Shown: positions 9,105-17,791, counted from the first letter of the stretch. The stretch: DNA of 64,000 nucleotides from LMUY01 sp965199555 (GCA_965199555.1 CBDASJ010000013.1:62001-126000), one strand, 5' to 3'. Notes: a model not told the origin generated them from the letters alone. Program-made: numbers and translations.

Positions 9105-10060
9105 TGGCGATGGCAGAGGAATGGCTGGACACGCAGGTCGCCCGGCAAACGTTCGAAGCCGAGGGCATCGTCGCGCTTGAACTGACGGCGGTGGACGGAC
9201 AGCCGCTTCCGGTGGGCGAGGCTGGGGCGCATATCGACGTCGACCTCGGGCAAGGCCTCGTCCGGCAGTATTCCTTGTGCGGTGACCCGACCGACACTGG
9301 CCGCTACCGGCTGGGCGTGTTGCTGGAGCCGGCATCGCGCGGCGGCTCGGCCGCCATGCACCGCGTGGCCGGGGTTGGCAGCCGCCTGCGGATACGGCCG
9401 CCGCGCAACACGTTCCGCCTCGATGAAACGAGCCCGTTCTCCGTACTGCTGGCCGGCGGCATCGGTGTCACGCCGCTGATCGCGATGGCGTTCCGGCTGC
9501 ACGGGCTGGGCAAGCCGTTCGACCTGCAATACTGCGTCCGCACCCGGTCCCGCGCCGCCTTTGCCGACGAACTCGCGTCCGGTCTGTTTGGCGCGTCGGT
9601 CACCCTGAACATGGATGACGAGCCGAAGGGCGGCGGCCCAGTCGCGGCGCTGAAGGCGGCGCCCCCCGGCGCCCACGTCTATATCTGCGGCCCGGCCGGC
9701 TTCATCGACGCCATGGAGGCGGCGGCGATCGAGGCGGGCTTCGGCCCGGAGCGCCGCCATGTCGAGCGCTTCAGCGTCGTGCCGCAGGCAGGCGAATCGT
9801 TCGTCGTGGTGGCCGCGCGCAGCGGGGTCGACGTCGAGGTGGGTGCGGACACGAGCATCGCCGATGCCCTGATCGCGGCCGGGATCGACGTGCAGCTTTC
9901 CTGCGAGGCCGGGGTGTGCGGCACCTGCCTGACCCGGATTATCGAAGGCTCACCCGACCACCGTGACCAGTTCCAAACCGACGCGGAGAAGGCGACCGGC
10001 GGCCAGATGACCGTCTGCTGCTCCCGCTCGCTTAGCCCGCGCCTGGTCCTGGATATCTAA
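9104..10060 (+). CDS. vanB: Oxygenase reductase, vanillate O-demethylase-like (VanB type)
   Basis: Phthalate-dioxygenase-reductase-type electron donor, 318 aa, passing electrons from NAD(P)H via FMN and a ferredoxin domain to the Rieske oxygenase. RQYSLCGDP (about 54-62) is the flavin-binding RxYSL motif. GGIGVTPLIAM (118-128) and YICGPAGF (193-200) form the nucleotide site. The C-terminal plant-type [2Fe-2S] ligands are Cys267, Cys272, Cys275 and Cys305. The ATG overlaps the TGA of the transporter gene, giving translational coupling. The oxygenase partner is almost certainly the gene at 6589, separated only by the transporter. Confidence 0.9.
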   Translation: MAMAEEWLDTQVARQTFEAEGIVALELTAVDGQPLPVGEAGAHIDVDLGQGLVRQYSLCGDPTDTGRYRLGVLLEPASRGGSAAMHRVAGVGSRLRIRPPRNTFRLDETSPFSVLLAGGIGVTPLIAMAFRLHGLGKPFDLQYCVRTRSRAAFADELASGLFGASVTLNMDDEPKGGGPVAALKAAPPGAHVYICGPAGFIDAMEAAAIEAGFGPERRHVERFSVVPQAGESFVVVAARSGVDVEVGADTSIADALIAAGIDVQLSCEAGVCGTCLTRIIEGSPDHRDQFQTDAEKATGGQMTVCCSRSLSPRLVLDI

Positions 10061-10098
10061 GCCCTCAAGCGGGTAAATTATCGAAGAAGGATGACGTC

Positions 10099-11223
10099 AT
10101 GGCCTCCATTGGCTCGACTGCTTTCCCGCCGTTCCGGGCGGACCAGGTGGGAAGCCTGCTGCGCCCCGCCCACCTGCTCGCCGCAAGGGAGCAATGCGTG
10201 CGGGGCGAGATCGACCTTCCTGCCCTGCGCGAGGTTGAGGACGCGGCGATCCGCGACGTCATCGCAATGCAGGAGCAGGTCGGATTGGAGGTGGTGACCG
10301 ACGGCGAGTTCCGGCGCGGGCTGTACTCCGACAACTTCACCGCGGATTCCCTCACCGGCGTGACGATGGACGAGGCGACCGGCTCCTGGGCGTTCAAGGG
10401 CGGGCAAAGCGGGGCCAAGGCGCCGCTGATGCGGGTAACCGGGCGCATTACGTGGAGCGGGCTGTCGACCAACGCCGCAGATTTCAGCTTCGTCAAGGCG
10501 AACACCAGCAGGACGGTCAAGATCACGCTGCCGGGCCCTGCCTTCATCCATTACCGCGCCGGGCGCGCCAATATCAGCCAGGACGTCTACCCGGACCTCG
10601 ACGTGTTCTGGTCCGACTTGGTGGAAGCCTATCGGCAGGAATTGGCCGCGCTGCACGAGGCTGGCTGCACCTACGTGCAGTTGGATGAGACGTCGCTGGC
10701 GAAGTTTGGCGACGCCAACATCCAGGCCAAGCTCGGCGAACGCGGCGACGATTGGCAGGTGCTGATGCAGGTGTACGCGGACGTCATGAACGCCGTCATC
10801 GCGGTTGCCCCGCCCGGCATGACGATCGCCATGCACCTATGCCGCGGCAACAACCAGGGCCGCTGGCAGGCCGAAGGCGGCTATGACGTCGTGGCCGAGA
10901 CCTTGTTCCGCAAGCTGCGCATCCCGCTGTACCTGATGGAGTTCGATACCCCGCGCGCCGGGTCGCTGGACGTGCTGCGTGCCTTGCCGGAGGGTAAGGG
11001 CGTCGTGCTCGGGCTGGTGTCCTCCAAGAAGGGGGAGCTGGAGCCGAAGGAAGGTCTGGTGGCCCGCATCCAGGAAGCCAGCCGCTATGCACCGCTGGAT
11101 CAGTTGGCGATCAGCCCGCAATGCGGCTTCGCCAGCGTGGAGCACGGCAACCCGCTCACCTTCGAGCAGCAAATGGCCAAGCTGCGGCGCTGCATCGAGG
11201 TCGCGGACGAGGTTTGGCACTGA
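10099..11223 (+). CDS. Stand-alone MetE C-terminal-domain-like methyltransferase (cobalamin-independent methionine synthase II family)
   Basis: A 374-aa TIM-barrel protein related to the catalytic C-terminal half of MetE and to short homologues such as Bacillus YxjG/YxjH. All four zinc/thiol-site residues are present: His246 and Cys248 in MHLCRGN, Glu281 in LMEFDT, and Cys342 in SPQCGF. The N-terminal FRADQVGSLLRP is typical. It lacks the MetE N-terminal domain. It lies 38 bp downstream of the VanB-like reductase on the same strand, suggesting a role in moving one-carbon units from O-demethylation, or methionine synthesis from a non-folate donor. Family assignment is firm; the methyl donor is unknown. 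Confidence 0.82.
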   Translation: MASIGSTAFPPFRADQVGSLLRPAHLLAAREQCVRGEIDLPALREVEDAAIRDVIAMQEQVGLEVVTDGEFRRGLYSDNFTADSLTGVTMDEATGSWAFKGGQSGAKAPLMRVTGRITWSGLSTNAADFSFVKANTSRTVKITLPGPAFIHYRAGRANISQDVYPDLDVFWSDLVEAYRQELAALHEAGCTYVQLDETSLAKFGDANIQAKLGERGDDWQVLMQVYADVMNAVIAVAPPGMTIAMHLCRGNNQGRWQAEGGYDVVAETLFRKLRIPLYLMEFDTPRAGSLDVLRALPEGKGVVLGLVSSKKGELEPKEGLVARIQEASRYAPLDQLAISPQCGFASVEHGNPLTFEQQMAKLRRCIEVADEVWH

Positions 11224-11278
11224 CACCGCCGAGCCTCGTTCTCTTCGCGGCGATACCTGGTTCGGGGTAGGACGGACC

Positions 11279-11713
11279 TCAGCCGCCGAACAGGACGGAC
11301 AAGCGTCGTTCCGCGAAACGCCACGTGCCGTCAGGGCCGCGGCGATAGGCATCCTCGTATTCGCCGATCATGAGCGGGACCGCTGCTGCCTTGCCCGGCC
11401 CGTCATGGCGGTACAGCGTCAGTACCACCGTGCCCCGGCACTCATCCCCCGATACGGGTGCGAGCCGCAGGTTGGATTGCACGTGGCGGGAGCGGCGTTC
11501 CGTCATGGCGGCCCGCTCCGCCGCCCAGGTCTGGATCGCAGCCTGCCCGATCTTGTCCGGCCCGATGCCGAGCACGCGGGCATCGTCGGTGTAAAGCAGC
11601 GCGATCTGGTCCGCCTGGCCATGGTCGATCAGCCAGGCGTGCTCAGCCACCAATTGCTCGATGGCCTGACGGGTGGCGGCGTCGACCAGTGCGGCGCCGA
11701 CGGGCTGGATCAT
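11279..11713 (-). CDS. NTF2-like (SnoaL-like) protein
   Basis: A 144-aa single-domain protein with the NTF2/SnoaL cone fold pattern. It has an N-terminal helix (QAIEQLVAEHAWLIDHGQADQIALLY), a TDDARVLG strand turn and a C-terminal WRFAERRL strand. Members act as isomerases, small hydratases or ligand-binding partners of ring-hydroxylating enzymes. A GGAGG ribosome site precedes the ATG. It lies 33 bp downstream of the VOC-family gene on the same strand and is probably co-transcribed with it. The catalytic reaction cannot be named from sequence. Confidence 0.75.
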   Translation of the reverse strand: MIQPVGAALVDAATRQAIEQLVAEHAWLIDHGQADQIALLYTDDARVLGIGPDKIGQAAIQTWAAERAAMTERRSRHVQSNLRLAPVSGDECRGTVVLTLYRHDGPGKAAAVPLMIGEYEDAYRRGPDGTWRFAERRLSVLFGG

Positions 11714-11746
11714 GGGCTCGGGCCTCCGGCTTGAGCGTCGCGGGCG

Positions 11747-12346
11747 CTACGGGATATTCGCGGTCGGCGCCGGAAGGCCCATTTGCGGGATCGTGTCCGG
11801 CAGATACTTGCCCGACCGGATCGCCGGTTGCAGGTCCGAAAACGGCATGCCGGATGCGAAGGCCTGCGCCACCTTCGCCGGATCGAAGAAGGTGCCGATG
11901 GGATTGGATTGGAAATCCTCGGAGGTGCGCATGAACTCCGTGGAACGTGCCCAATCGCCGAAATTGTCGCTTTGCAACTCGACGAAGTTCCCTTCCGGAT
12001 CCTTGTAGTAGAGCGAAATGGTCAAGCCGTGGTCCAGGCAAAAGGCCGGCACGATACCGTTCTGCTCCAAGCGCTCGAATGTCGAGATCAGGTCCGCGAA
12101 GCTCGCGTATTCAAAGGCGCTGTGATGCATGCCGTTGTGCCGCGCCTTTTCGGGATCATCGTCCAGCCCGGGCACCGACAGGAAGGCCACGCGATGGTTG
12201 GCATCGTCGATGGTGGTCCACGCGTTGTTGGCATCCTGGAAGTTCACCTTGGCGCCGATGACCTTGCCATACCAGTCCACCATCGCTTGCAGATGGCTCG
12301 TCTTCAGCGTCACGTGGTGAAAGCTCGGCCTGATGACCTCGGACAT
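11747..12346 (-). CDS. VOC-family metalloenzyme (extradiol dioxygenase / glyoxalase-like)
   Basis: A 199-aa vicinal-oxygen-chelate protein. The usual 2-His-1-carboxylate metal set is visible as His11 (FHHVTLK), His75 (GMHHSAFE) and Glu123 (NFVELQ). The domain order and YYKDPEGN turn resemble biphenyl-2,3-diol 1,2-dioxygenases and catechol dioxygenases. One VOC module plus a roughly 65-residue tail is shorter than a two-domain extradiol dioxygenase of about 300 aa, so it may be a single-domain dioxygenase or a related lyase. With the demethylase at 6589 it would fit ring cleavage of a demethylated catechol, which is an inference. A perfect dyad lies just upstream. Confidence 0.78.
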   Translation of the reverse strand: MSEVIRPSFHHVTLKTSHLQAMVDWYGKVIGAKVNFQDANNAWTTIDDANHRVAFLSVPGLDDDPEKARHNGMHHSAFEYASFADLISTFERLEQNGIVPAFCLDHGLTISLYYKDPEGNFVELQSDNFGDWARSTEFMRTSEDFQSNPIGTFFDPAKVAQAFASGMPFSDLQPAIRSGKYLPDTIPQMGLPAPTANIP

Positions 12347-12370
12347 GGCTCCGACCCCATATTCGTTTTT

Positions 12371-12395
12371 GCAGCATTTGCATGCTGCTGGTCAA
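12371..12395 (-). promoter_or_regulatory. Operator-like dyad and -35 element upstream of the VOC gene
   Basis: GCAGCAT-TTGC-ATGCTGC is a perfect 7-bp inverted repeat at 12371-12388, 25 bp before the VOC start. On the minus strand a TTGACC -35 candidate occupies 12395-12390, so the dyad would fall between -35 and -10, where a repressor would block transcription. No clear -10 was found. The bound regulator is unknown and no regulator gene is adjacent. Confidence 0.45.
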
Positions 12396-12540
12396 AATCT
12401 ACGACGGCGGGTGATGCCGGTCCAGATGCGCTGTTCCGCCAACCGATCACCGGGACGCATCGCGGCGGCACGGCGTTTTATGACCTGGCGGTTGCGGCCC
12501 AGCGGACAAACCCGTGGGGCACTCAGCAGTTTGTAGTCGC

Positions 12541-13611
12541 ATGAACTCCGAACCCGATGCACGAACCAAAACCGCTTCCGCCTTTGCGGACGCCCTCCGC
12601 GTGTTCGACCGAACCAAGCCGATCTGGATCCTGGGCCACAACGATGCGGATGGCCTGTCCGCCACCGCCTTGTTCGCACGCGCCTTCGCTGCGGCGGGGT
12701 GGACGGTGCGGACGCGGATCGTGGGCCGGGGTGAAAGCCCGTGGTCACCCGACATGCGGGCGGAGCTGGCGGACGAACCGGCCGGCGGGCTGGTCATCAC
12801 CGATCTGGGCGTGCGGGACGGCCTGCCCAAGCCCGGCGTGCCCACCGTCGTGGTGGACCACCACATTCCCGGCGCCCCGCCGGCCGGCGCCACGGTGATC
12901 AGCGGCTACGGCCAGGACCCGATCCCCACCTCCTCCCTGCTGGCGTTCTGGTGCGCGGGCGCGCTGGCTGACGCCGAGCCGTGGCTTTGGCTCGCCGCGG
13001 TGGGGCTGATCGGGGACATGGCGGAGAAGGCCGGCTTTCCCGAAATGGCGGCGGCGCGCGGGTTCGGCATCACCGCCCTGCGGGACGCCGCGGCGCTGGT
13101 GAACGCCCCGCGCCGCAGCGCATCGGGCGATGCCACCCCGGCATTGCGGCTGCTGATGGCGGCGGACGGGCCGAAGGACGTGCTGTCGGGTGAACGCCCG
13201 GAAGCGGCGGCCGTGCTGGCAGCCCGGGCCGAGGTGAAGCGCGAGTTGGAGGCGGCGCGGCGCATCGGGCCGGTGGTGCGGGGCGAGGTCGCGCTGATCC
13301 GCTTCGCGTCCCCAACCCAGATCCACCCCCTGATCGCCCAGCAATGGCGCGGGCGGCTGCGGGACAAGATCGTCATGGCGGCCAACACCGGCTACCGCCC
13401 AGGTTGGGTGCATTTCGCCGTGCGGTCGGGCGAGGACCGCGACCTGGTGGGCTTCCTGGCGGAGCATCGGCCACCGGGCGCGGACGAGATGTACGGCTCC
13501 GGCCACCGCCAAGCGACGGGTGGGGCGTTGCGGCCGGCGGACTGGAATGCCTTCGTCACCGGGCTGGGGTTCGACGCCAAGGCCACCGTGTCCGAGGCGG
13601 TCGCGGCATGA
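12541..13611 (+). CDS. DHH-family phosphoesterase, RecJ-like
   Basis: A 356-aa DHH/DHHA1 protein of the RecJ superfamily of Mn2+-dependent phosphoesterases and 5'-3' exonucleases. GHNDADGLS (32-40), ITDLG with Asp88, and the DHH motif VVDHH (104-108) supply metal ligands. The C-terminal GSGHRQATGG matches the DHHA1 substrate-binding GG motif. It is shorter than RecJ (about 570 aa) and lacks the OB domain. ATG 12541 is chosen; a GTG at 12514 is possible. The stop overlaps the start of the UvsE-type gene, which suggests a DNA-repair role, but nanoRNase or cyclic-nucleotide phosphodiesterase activity is also known for the family. Confidence 0.85.
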   Translation: MNSEPDARTKTASAFADALRVFDRTKPIWILGHNDADGLSATALFARAFAAAGWTVRTRIVGRGESPWSPDMRAELADEPAGGLVITDLGVRDGLPKPGVPTVVVDHHIPGAPPAGATVISGYGQDPIPTSSLLAFWCAGALADAEPWLWLAAVGLIGDMAEKAGFPEMAAARGFGITALRDAAALVNAPRRSASGDATPALRLLMAADGPKDVLSGERPEAAAVLAARAEVKRELEAARRIGPVVRGEVALIRFASPTQIHPLIAQQWRGRLRDKIVMAANTGYRPGWVHFAVRSGEDRDLVGFLAEHRPPGADEMYGSGHRQATGGALRPADWNAFVTGLGFDAKATVSEAVAA

Positions 13612-14675
13612 GCACGGCGCCGCTGCGATTGGGCTTCCCCGTCAAGGTGATGGGTCAGCCCGGCCTGAAAAGCAACGATACGAGGCGGTGGCAGCAAAAC
13701 CCGCATCTGAAGACGTCGCTGGAATACATCGACACCATCCTGGACTACCTGGCCAAGCGGCGCATCACCATGTACCGCATGTCGTCGGACCTGGCGCCCT
13801 ACGCCACCCACCCGGACCTGACGCAGTTCCACGGCATGGTGGCCGAAAGCGACGCCGAGTTGCGCGCCATCGGCAAGAAGGCGCGGGCGCTGGACATCCG
13901 GCTGTCGTTCCACCCCTCGCAATACGTGCTGCTCAACAGCCCCGACCCGGTGCTGACGGAGAAGAGCATCTGGGACCTGTCGTCGCAGGCGGAGATGCTG
14001 GACCGGATGGAGCTGGGGCCAGACGCGGTCATGGTGACGCATGTCGGCGGCGCCTATGGCGACGTGGAAGGCTCACGCGCCCGCTGGGCCAAAACCTGGC
14101 CGACGCTGCCGGAGCACGTGAAGCGCCGCCTGGTGCTGGAACACGACGACATCCGCTTTTCCGCGGCGGACGTGCTGTGGGTGCACGAGCAGACGGGCGT
14201 GCGACTAATCTTCGACTACCAGCACCATTGGTGCCTCAACCCGCAGCAGTTGGACGCGATCGACGTGCTGCGCCGCATCCTGGCGACCTGGCCTGCCGGG
14301 GTGCGGCCGAAGATCCACTTCTCCTCACCGCGAACCGAATTGCGGGAGATGGTGAAGGTCGATCGCAAGACCAAGAAGAAAGTGAAGACGCTGCGGCCGC
14401 CGATCTGGACCGGACACGCCGACTTCACCAACCCGTTCGAGTTCGCGCGGTTCATGCGCGACGCGACCGGGATGGAGTTCGACATCATGCTGGAAGGCAA
14501 ATCGAAGGACATCTCATTGCTGAAGCTGCGGCCGGACCTGCTACGCTACGCGCCGGACGTCGCGGCACGGTTCGGCGTGTTCCCGGCGGAAGCGGCGGCG
14601 TTGGAGGCCGAGGAAGCGGCGTTGGAAGCGGATCACAACCCGGCCAACGACCCGGACGTGGATGAAGGAGGCTGA
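13608..14675 (+). CDS. uvsE: UV damage endonuclease UvsE
   Basis: A 355-aa TIM-barrel nuclease of the UVDE/UvsE family, which nicks DNA 5' of UV photoproducts and abasic sites. The N-terminal LRLGFPVKVM, the block YRMSSDLAPY, and metal-site segments SFHPSQYV, HVGGAYGD, LEHDD and FDYQHHW are family hallmarks. ATG 13608 overlaps the stop of the DHH gene (ATGA), so the two are translationally coupled. A Glu/Ala-rich tail (about residues 325-355) lies beyond the conserved core. A hairpin follows the stop. Confidence 0.92.
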   Translation: MSTAPLRLGFPVKVMGQPGLKSNDTRRWQQNPHLKTSLEYIDTILDYLAKRRITMYRMSSDLAPYATHPDLTQFHGMVAESDAELRAIGKKARALDIRLSFHPSQYVLLNSPDPVLTEKSIWDLSSQAEMLDRMELGPDAVMVTHVGGAYGDVEGSRARWAKTWPTLPEHVKRRLVLEHDDIRFSAADVLWVHEQTGVRLIFDYQHHWCLNPQQLDAIDVLRRILATWPAGVRPKIHFSSPRTELREMVKVDRKTKKKVKTLRPPIWTGHADFTNPFEFARFMRDATGMEFDIMLEGKSKDISLLKLRPDLLRYAPDVAARFGVFPAEAAALEAEEAALEADHNPANDPDVDEGG

Positions 14676-14692
14676 TGCCCGAATTGGGCATC
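14674..14692 (+). terminator. Hairpin after uvsE
   Basis: A perfect 7-bp stem (14674-14680 with 14686-14692) closes a GAATT loop and overlaps the uvsE stop codon. No U-tract follows, so intrinsic termination is not certain. It separates uvsE from the chemoreceptor promoter. Confidence 0.4.
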
Positions 14693-14776
14693 GGCGCGCA
14701 CCCGTAAGTCCCCGCCGTCCACGCGACGCCGCTGCTGCACGCGTGACACATCCTTACCTTATCATAACCCGGTTAA

Positions 14777-14805
14777 TGATCCGTTATCCGATCGATCCTT
14801 ATAAT
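14777..14805 (+). promoter_or_regulatory. Promoter candidate for the chemoreceptor gene
   Basis: A perfect -10 hexamer TATAAT is at 14800-14805 in an unusually AT-rich stretch. The -35 position (TGATCC, 14777-14782, 17-nt spacer) is poor. It is followed by GGAGGA (14817-14822), the ribosome site of the chemoreceptor ATG at 14829. Confidence 0.5.
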
Positions 14806-14828
14806 TCGGGCTGCATGGAGGACGCCCG

Positions 14829-16775
14829 ATGTCTTGGATAATGAATATACGCCAGCGGCTGATGCTGGGGTTCGGCATTATGCTTCTGATGATCATGGGC
14901 CTGGCGGCCGTTGCGGAACGGGAGGTCAACCAGATCGACTCGGCGCTGGCCACCGTCAACGACGTCAACAGCGTCAAGCAGCGTTACGCCATCAATTTCC
15001 GTGGCAGCGTGCATGATCGGGCGATCAACATACGCGACGTCACGCTGGTCAAGACGCCGGGCGAACTCGACACCGTGCTGGCGACGATCAAGCGCTTGAC
15101 GGACGCATATGCGAGCTCCGCCAAGCCGCTGGACGATCTGATGGCGACTGGCAACGGCGTCACCCCCGACGAACGCAGCATCCTCGACTCGATCAAGGCG
15201 ATCGAAGTCACGACCCTGCCGATGATCACCAAGGTGATCGCGCTGCAGCAATCTGGCGATGCCGCGGGCGCCAACGCCTTCCTCATGGCGGAAGCGCGGC
15301 CGGCCTTCGTGACCTGGCTGGCCCGCATCAACCAGTTCATCGATCTGGAGGAGGCCAAGAACAAGAGCATCGGTGCCAACGTGCGCGACGTGGCGCACGG
15401 GTTCTCCTTGCTCATGATCACGCTGTGCGCCGGCGGGCTGCTGCTGGGTGGCGCCGTGATCTGGTGGTCGCTCCGCGCGCTCAAGCCGCTCCAGGTTCTC
15501 ACGAACGCGATGCGGCGGCTGGCGGCGGGCGACTGCTCGGTCAGCATCCCGTCGCGCGGGAGCAAGAACGAGGTCGGTGCCATGGCCGACACCGTTCAGG
15601 TGTTCAAGGAAGCGGGTCTGCGCACGCAGGCCATGGAACAGGAGCAGGCCCAGGCACAGTCGCAACGCGCCGCCGAAGACGAGCGCGTGCGGGCCGAGGC
15701 GGAACAGGCAAGTGCAACGGCAGCCGCGACGATGGTCGTCGGCTCCATCGGCAAGGCGCTCGAGCATCTGGCGGCCGGCGACCTCACCTTCCGCCTGGAA
15801 ACCGCACTGCCCGATGCCTACGAGAAACTGCGCATGGACCTGAACGCCACCATCGCGGCGTTGCAGGATTTGGTGCGCGGCATCGTGGCCAGCACGGGCG
15901 GGATCCGCTCCGGCACGGAGGAGATCGCCCAGGCCGCCGACAACCTGTCCAAGCGCACCGAGAACCAGGCTGCCAGCCTGGAAGAGACCGCGGCGGCGCT
16001 GGACGAGATCACGGCCACGGTGCGCAAGACGGCGGAAGCCGCCAAGCACTCCCAGGAAGTCGTGTCGCAAACCAAGGTCGATGCCGAACGCTCCGGCGAC
16101 GTGGTGCGGCAGGCTGTCTCGGCCATGCAGGGGATCGAGACGTCGTCGCACCAGATCGGCCAGATTATCGGCGTGATCGACGAGATCGCCTTCCAAACCA
16201 ACCTACTGGCGCTGAACGCCGGTGTGGAGGCGGCGCGGGCGGGCGATGCCGGGCGCGGCTTCGCCGTGGTGGCCAGCGAGGTGCGGGCGCTGGCGCAGCG
16301 CTCCGCCGGTGCGGCGAAGGAGATCAAGGCGCTGATCTCAACCTCGGCACAGCAGGTCAGCTCCGGCGCCAAGCTGGTGGGCGAGACGGGACAGGCGCTG
16401 ACCCGGATCGTGGAGCAGGTCCGCGAAGTGGCCGCGGCCGTGTCGGGGATCGCGACCTCCGCCCAGGAGCAGGCGACCGGGCTGCAGGAGGTCAATACGG
16501 CGGTCAACCAGATGGACCAGGTGACCCAGCAGAACGCCGCAATGGTGGAACAGACCACGGCCGCCAGCCACTCGCTGGCGCAAGAAACCAGCGAGCTGGT
16601 CCACCTGACCGATCGGTTCGAGCTCGGCGCCGGGGCGGACAAGCGCGCCGTGCCGGCACAGAAGCGCCCTGCCCCGTCAGCCGCTCCGCGTCCCGGGCGC
16701 CGGGCGGTCAAGCTGGTCGGCGGCAGCCAGAACCGGGCCACGGCGCTGAAGGAGGAGCCTTGGGAGGAGTTCTGA
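14829..16775 (+). CDS. Methyl-accepting chemotaxis protein with C-terminal WxxF tether motif
   Basis: A 648-aa transmembrane chemoreceptor. Helix 1 spans about 11-29, a four-helix-bundle-type periplasmic sensor follows, helix 2 is about 194-215, then a HAMP domain. The long cytoplasmic coiled coil has a hairpin tip near EAARAGDAGRGFAVVASEVRALAQRS (residue numbers about 465-490; motif quoted only to locate the family signature). It ends in EEPWEEF, a match to the WxxF-type pentapeptide that tethers CheR in enteric receptors. A GGAGGA ribosome site precedes the ATG. The ligand is unknown. The next gene is convergent and leaves only 17 bp. Confidence 0.92.
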   Translation: MSWIMNIRQRLMLGFGIMLLMIMGLAAVAEREVNQIDSALATVNDVNSVKQRYAINFRGSVHDRAINIRDVTLVKTPGELDTVLATIKRLTDAYASSAKPLDDLMATGNGVTPDERSILDSIKAIEVTTLPMITKVIALQQSGDAAGANAFLMAEARPAFVTWLARINQFIDLEEAKNKSIGANVRDVAHGFSLLMITLCAGGLLLGGAVIWWSLRALKPLQVLTNAMRRLAAGDCSVSIPSRGSKNEVGAMADTVQVFKEAGLRTQAMEQEQAQAQSQRAAEDERVRAEAEQASATAAATMVVGSIGKALEHLAAGDLTFRLETALPDAYEKLRMDLNATIAALQDLVRGIVASTGGIRSGTEEIAQAADNLSKRTENQAASLEETAAALDEITATVRKTAEAAKHSQEVVSQTKVDAERSGDVVRQAVSAMQGIETSSHQIGQIIGVIDEIAFQTNLLALNAGVEAARAGDAGRGFAVVASEVRALAQRSAGAAKEIKALISTSAQQVSSGAKLVGETGQALTRIVEQVREVAAAVSGIATSAQEQATGLQEVNTAVNQMDQVTQQNAAMVEQTTAASHSLAQETSELVHLTDRFELGAGADKRAVPAQKRPAPSAAPRPGRRAVKLVGGSQNRATALKEEPWEEF

Positions 16776-16792
16776 TCGCGCGGGCCGCCGGG

Positions 16793-17791
16793 TCAACCTG
16801 CCCCTAACTGCATGAGGGGCTTACCCACACTGCGGCGCTGTTCCAGGGCGTCGTGCGCCTGCTGCACGGTTTGGAGCGTGTAGCGGGCGGACACGTCCAG
16901 GGTCAGCGCGCCGTGCAGCAGGGCACCGAAGATGTCGGACGCCCGGCGGCGCACCGTTGCTGCGTCGGGCAGGTGGTCGGCCAAGCGCGGCCGGGTCAGG
17001 AACAGAGACCCGGCCTCGCCCAGCTCGATCGGGTTCAAATCCTCCACATTGCCGCCGACGCTGCCGAAGGCCACGACAAGCCCCTGCTTGCGGGTGGCAC
17101 GCATGCTGTCGCGCAGCGTGGGCTTGCCGATGGCGTCGAACACCACGTCCACCCCGCGCCCGCCCGTGGCGTCGCGCACCCGGTCGGCAAAGCCGCCATC
17201 CTCATACAGGAAGCAGGCCGTCGCACCACGCTGCCGGGCCACGTCCGCCTTGGCGTCCGTGCTGGTGGTGGCGAATACCGTGGCCCCCAACCTGGCACCA
17301 AGCTGCACGAGCAACTGGCCGATGCCGCCCGAAGCGGAATGCACGAGGCAGGTGACGCCGGGACCGAAGCGGCCAAGGTCATAGGCCAGGTAATGCGCGG
17401 TCAGCCCGTGGAACATGCACGCCGCCGCCCGGTCCAGCGGCAGCGCGTCCGGCACCGGCACGACGCGCCAGGCCGGCACCACGGCGAACTCGGCGTAGCT
17501 GCCCCAGCATAGGCAATAGGCCACCCGGTCGCCGAGCTGGAACTCGGATACGCCCTCGCCCAACGCCTCCACCGTGCCGGCACCTTCAATCCCCAGCGTC
17601 GTGGGCATGGGCCCTTGCGGGTAGGTGCGCGACCCGGCGTATTTTCCTTGGCGGGTGTGGATGTCCATGAAGTTGATGCCGGACCAGGCCAGCCGGATCA
17701 GCACCTCGCCCGGCCCGGGCACCGGCACCGGCACGTCCCGCAGCGTGACCACCTCCGGCCCGCCATAGCGGTCGATCTGAATCGCCTTCAA
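16793..17791 (-). CDS. NAD(P)H:quinone oxidoreductase, zinc-independent MDR family
   Basis: A 332-aa medium-chain dehydrogenase/reductase of the quinone oxidoreductase (QOR/crotonyl-CoA reductase-like) group. SASGGIGQLLVQLG is the NADPH-binding motif, and no structural-zinc cysteine cluster is present. The N-terminal MKAIQIDRYGGPEV is family-typical and places the start at TTG 17791. The frame continues open for another 97 codons upstream, but that stretch is Arg/Ser-rich, unlike any family member, and is rejected. It reduces quinones or enones with one-electron or hydride chemistry; substrate not deducible. Confidence 0.87.
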   Translation of the reverse strand: MKAIQIDRYGGPEVVTLRDVPVPVPGPGEVLIRLAWSGINFMDIHTRQGKYAGSRTYPQGPMPTTLGIEGAGTVEALGEGVSEFQLGDRVAYCLCWGSYAEFAVVPAWRVVPVPDALPLDRAAACMFHGLTAHYLAYDLGRFGPGVTCLVHSASGGIGQLLVQLGARLGATVFATTSTDAKADVARQRGATACFLYEDGGFADRVRDATGGRGVDVVFDAIGKPTLRDSMRATRKQGLVVAFGSVGGNVEDLNPIELGEAGSLFLTRPRLADHLPDAATVRRRASDIFGALLHGALTLDVSARYTLQTVQQAHDALEQRRSVGKPLMQLGAG

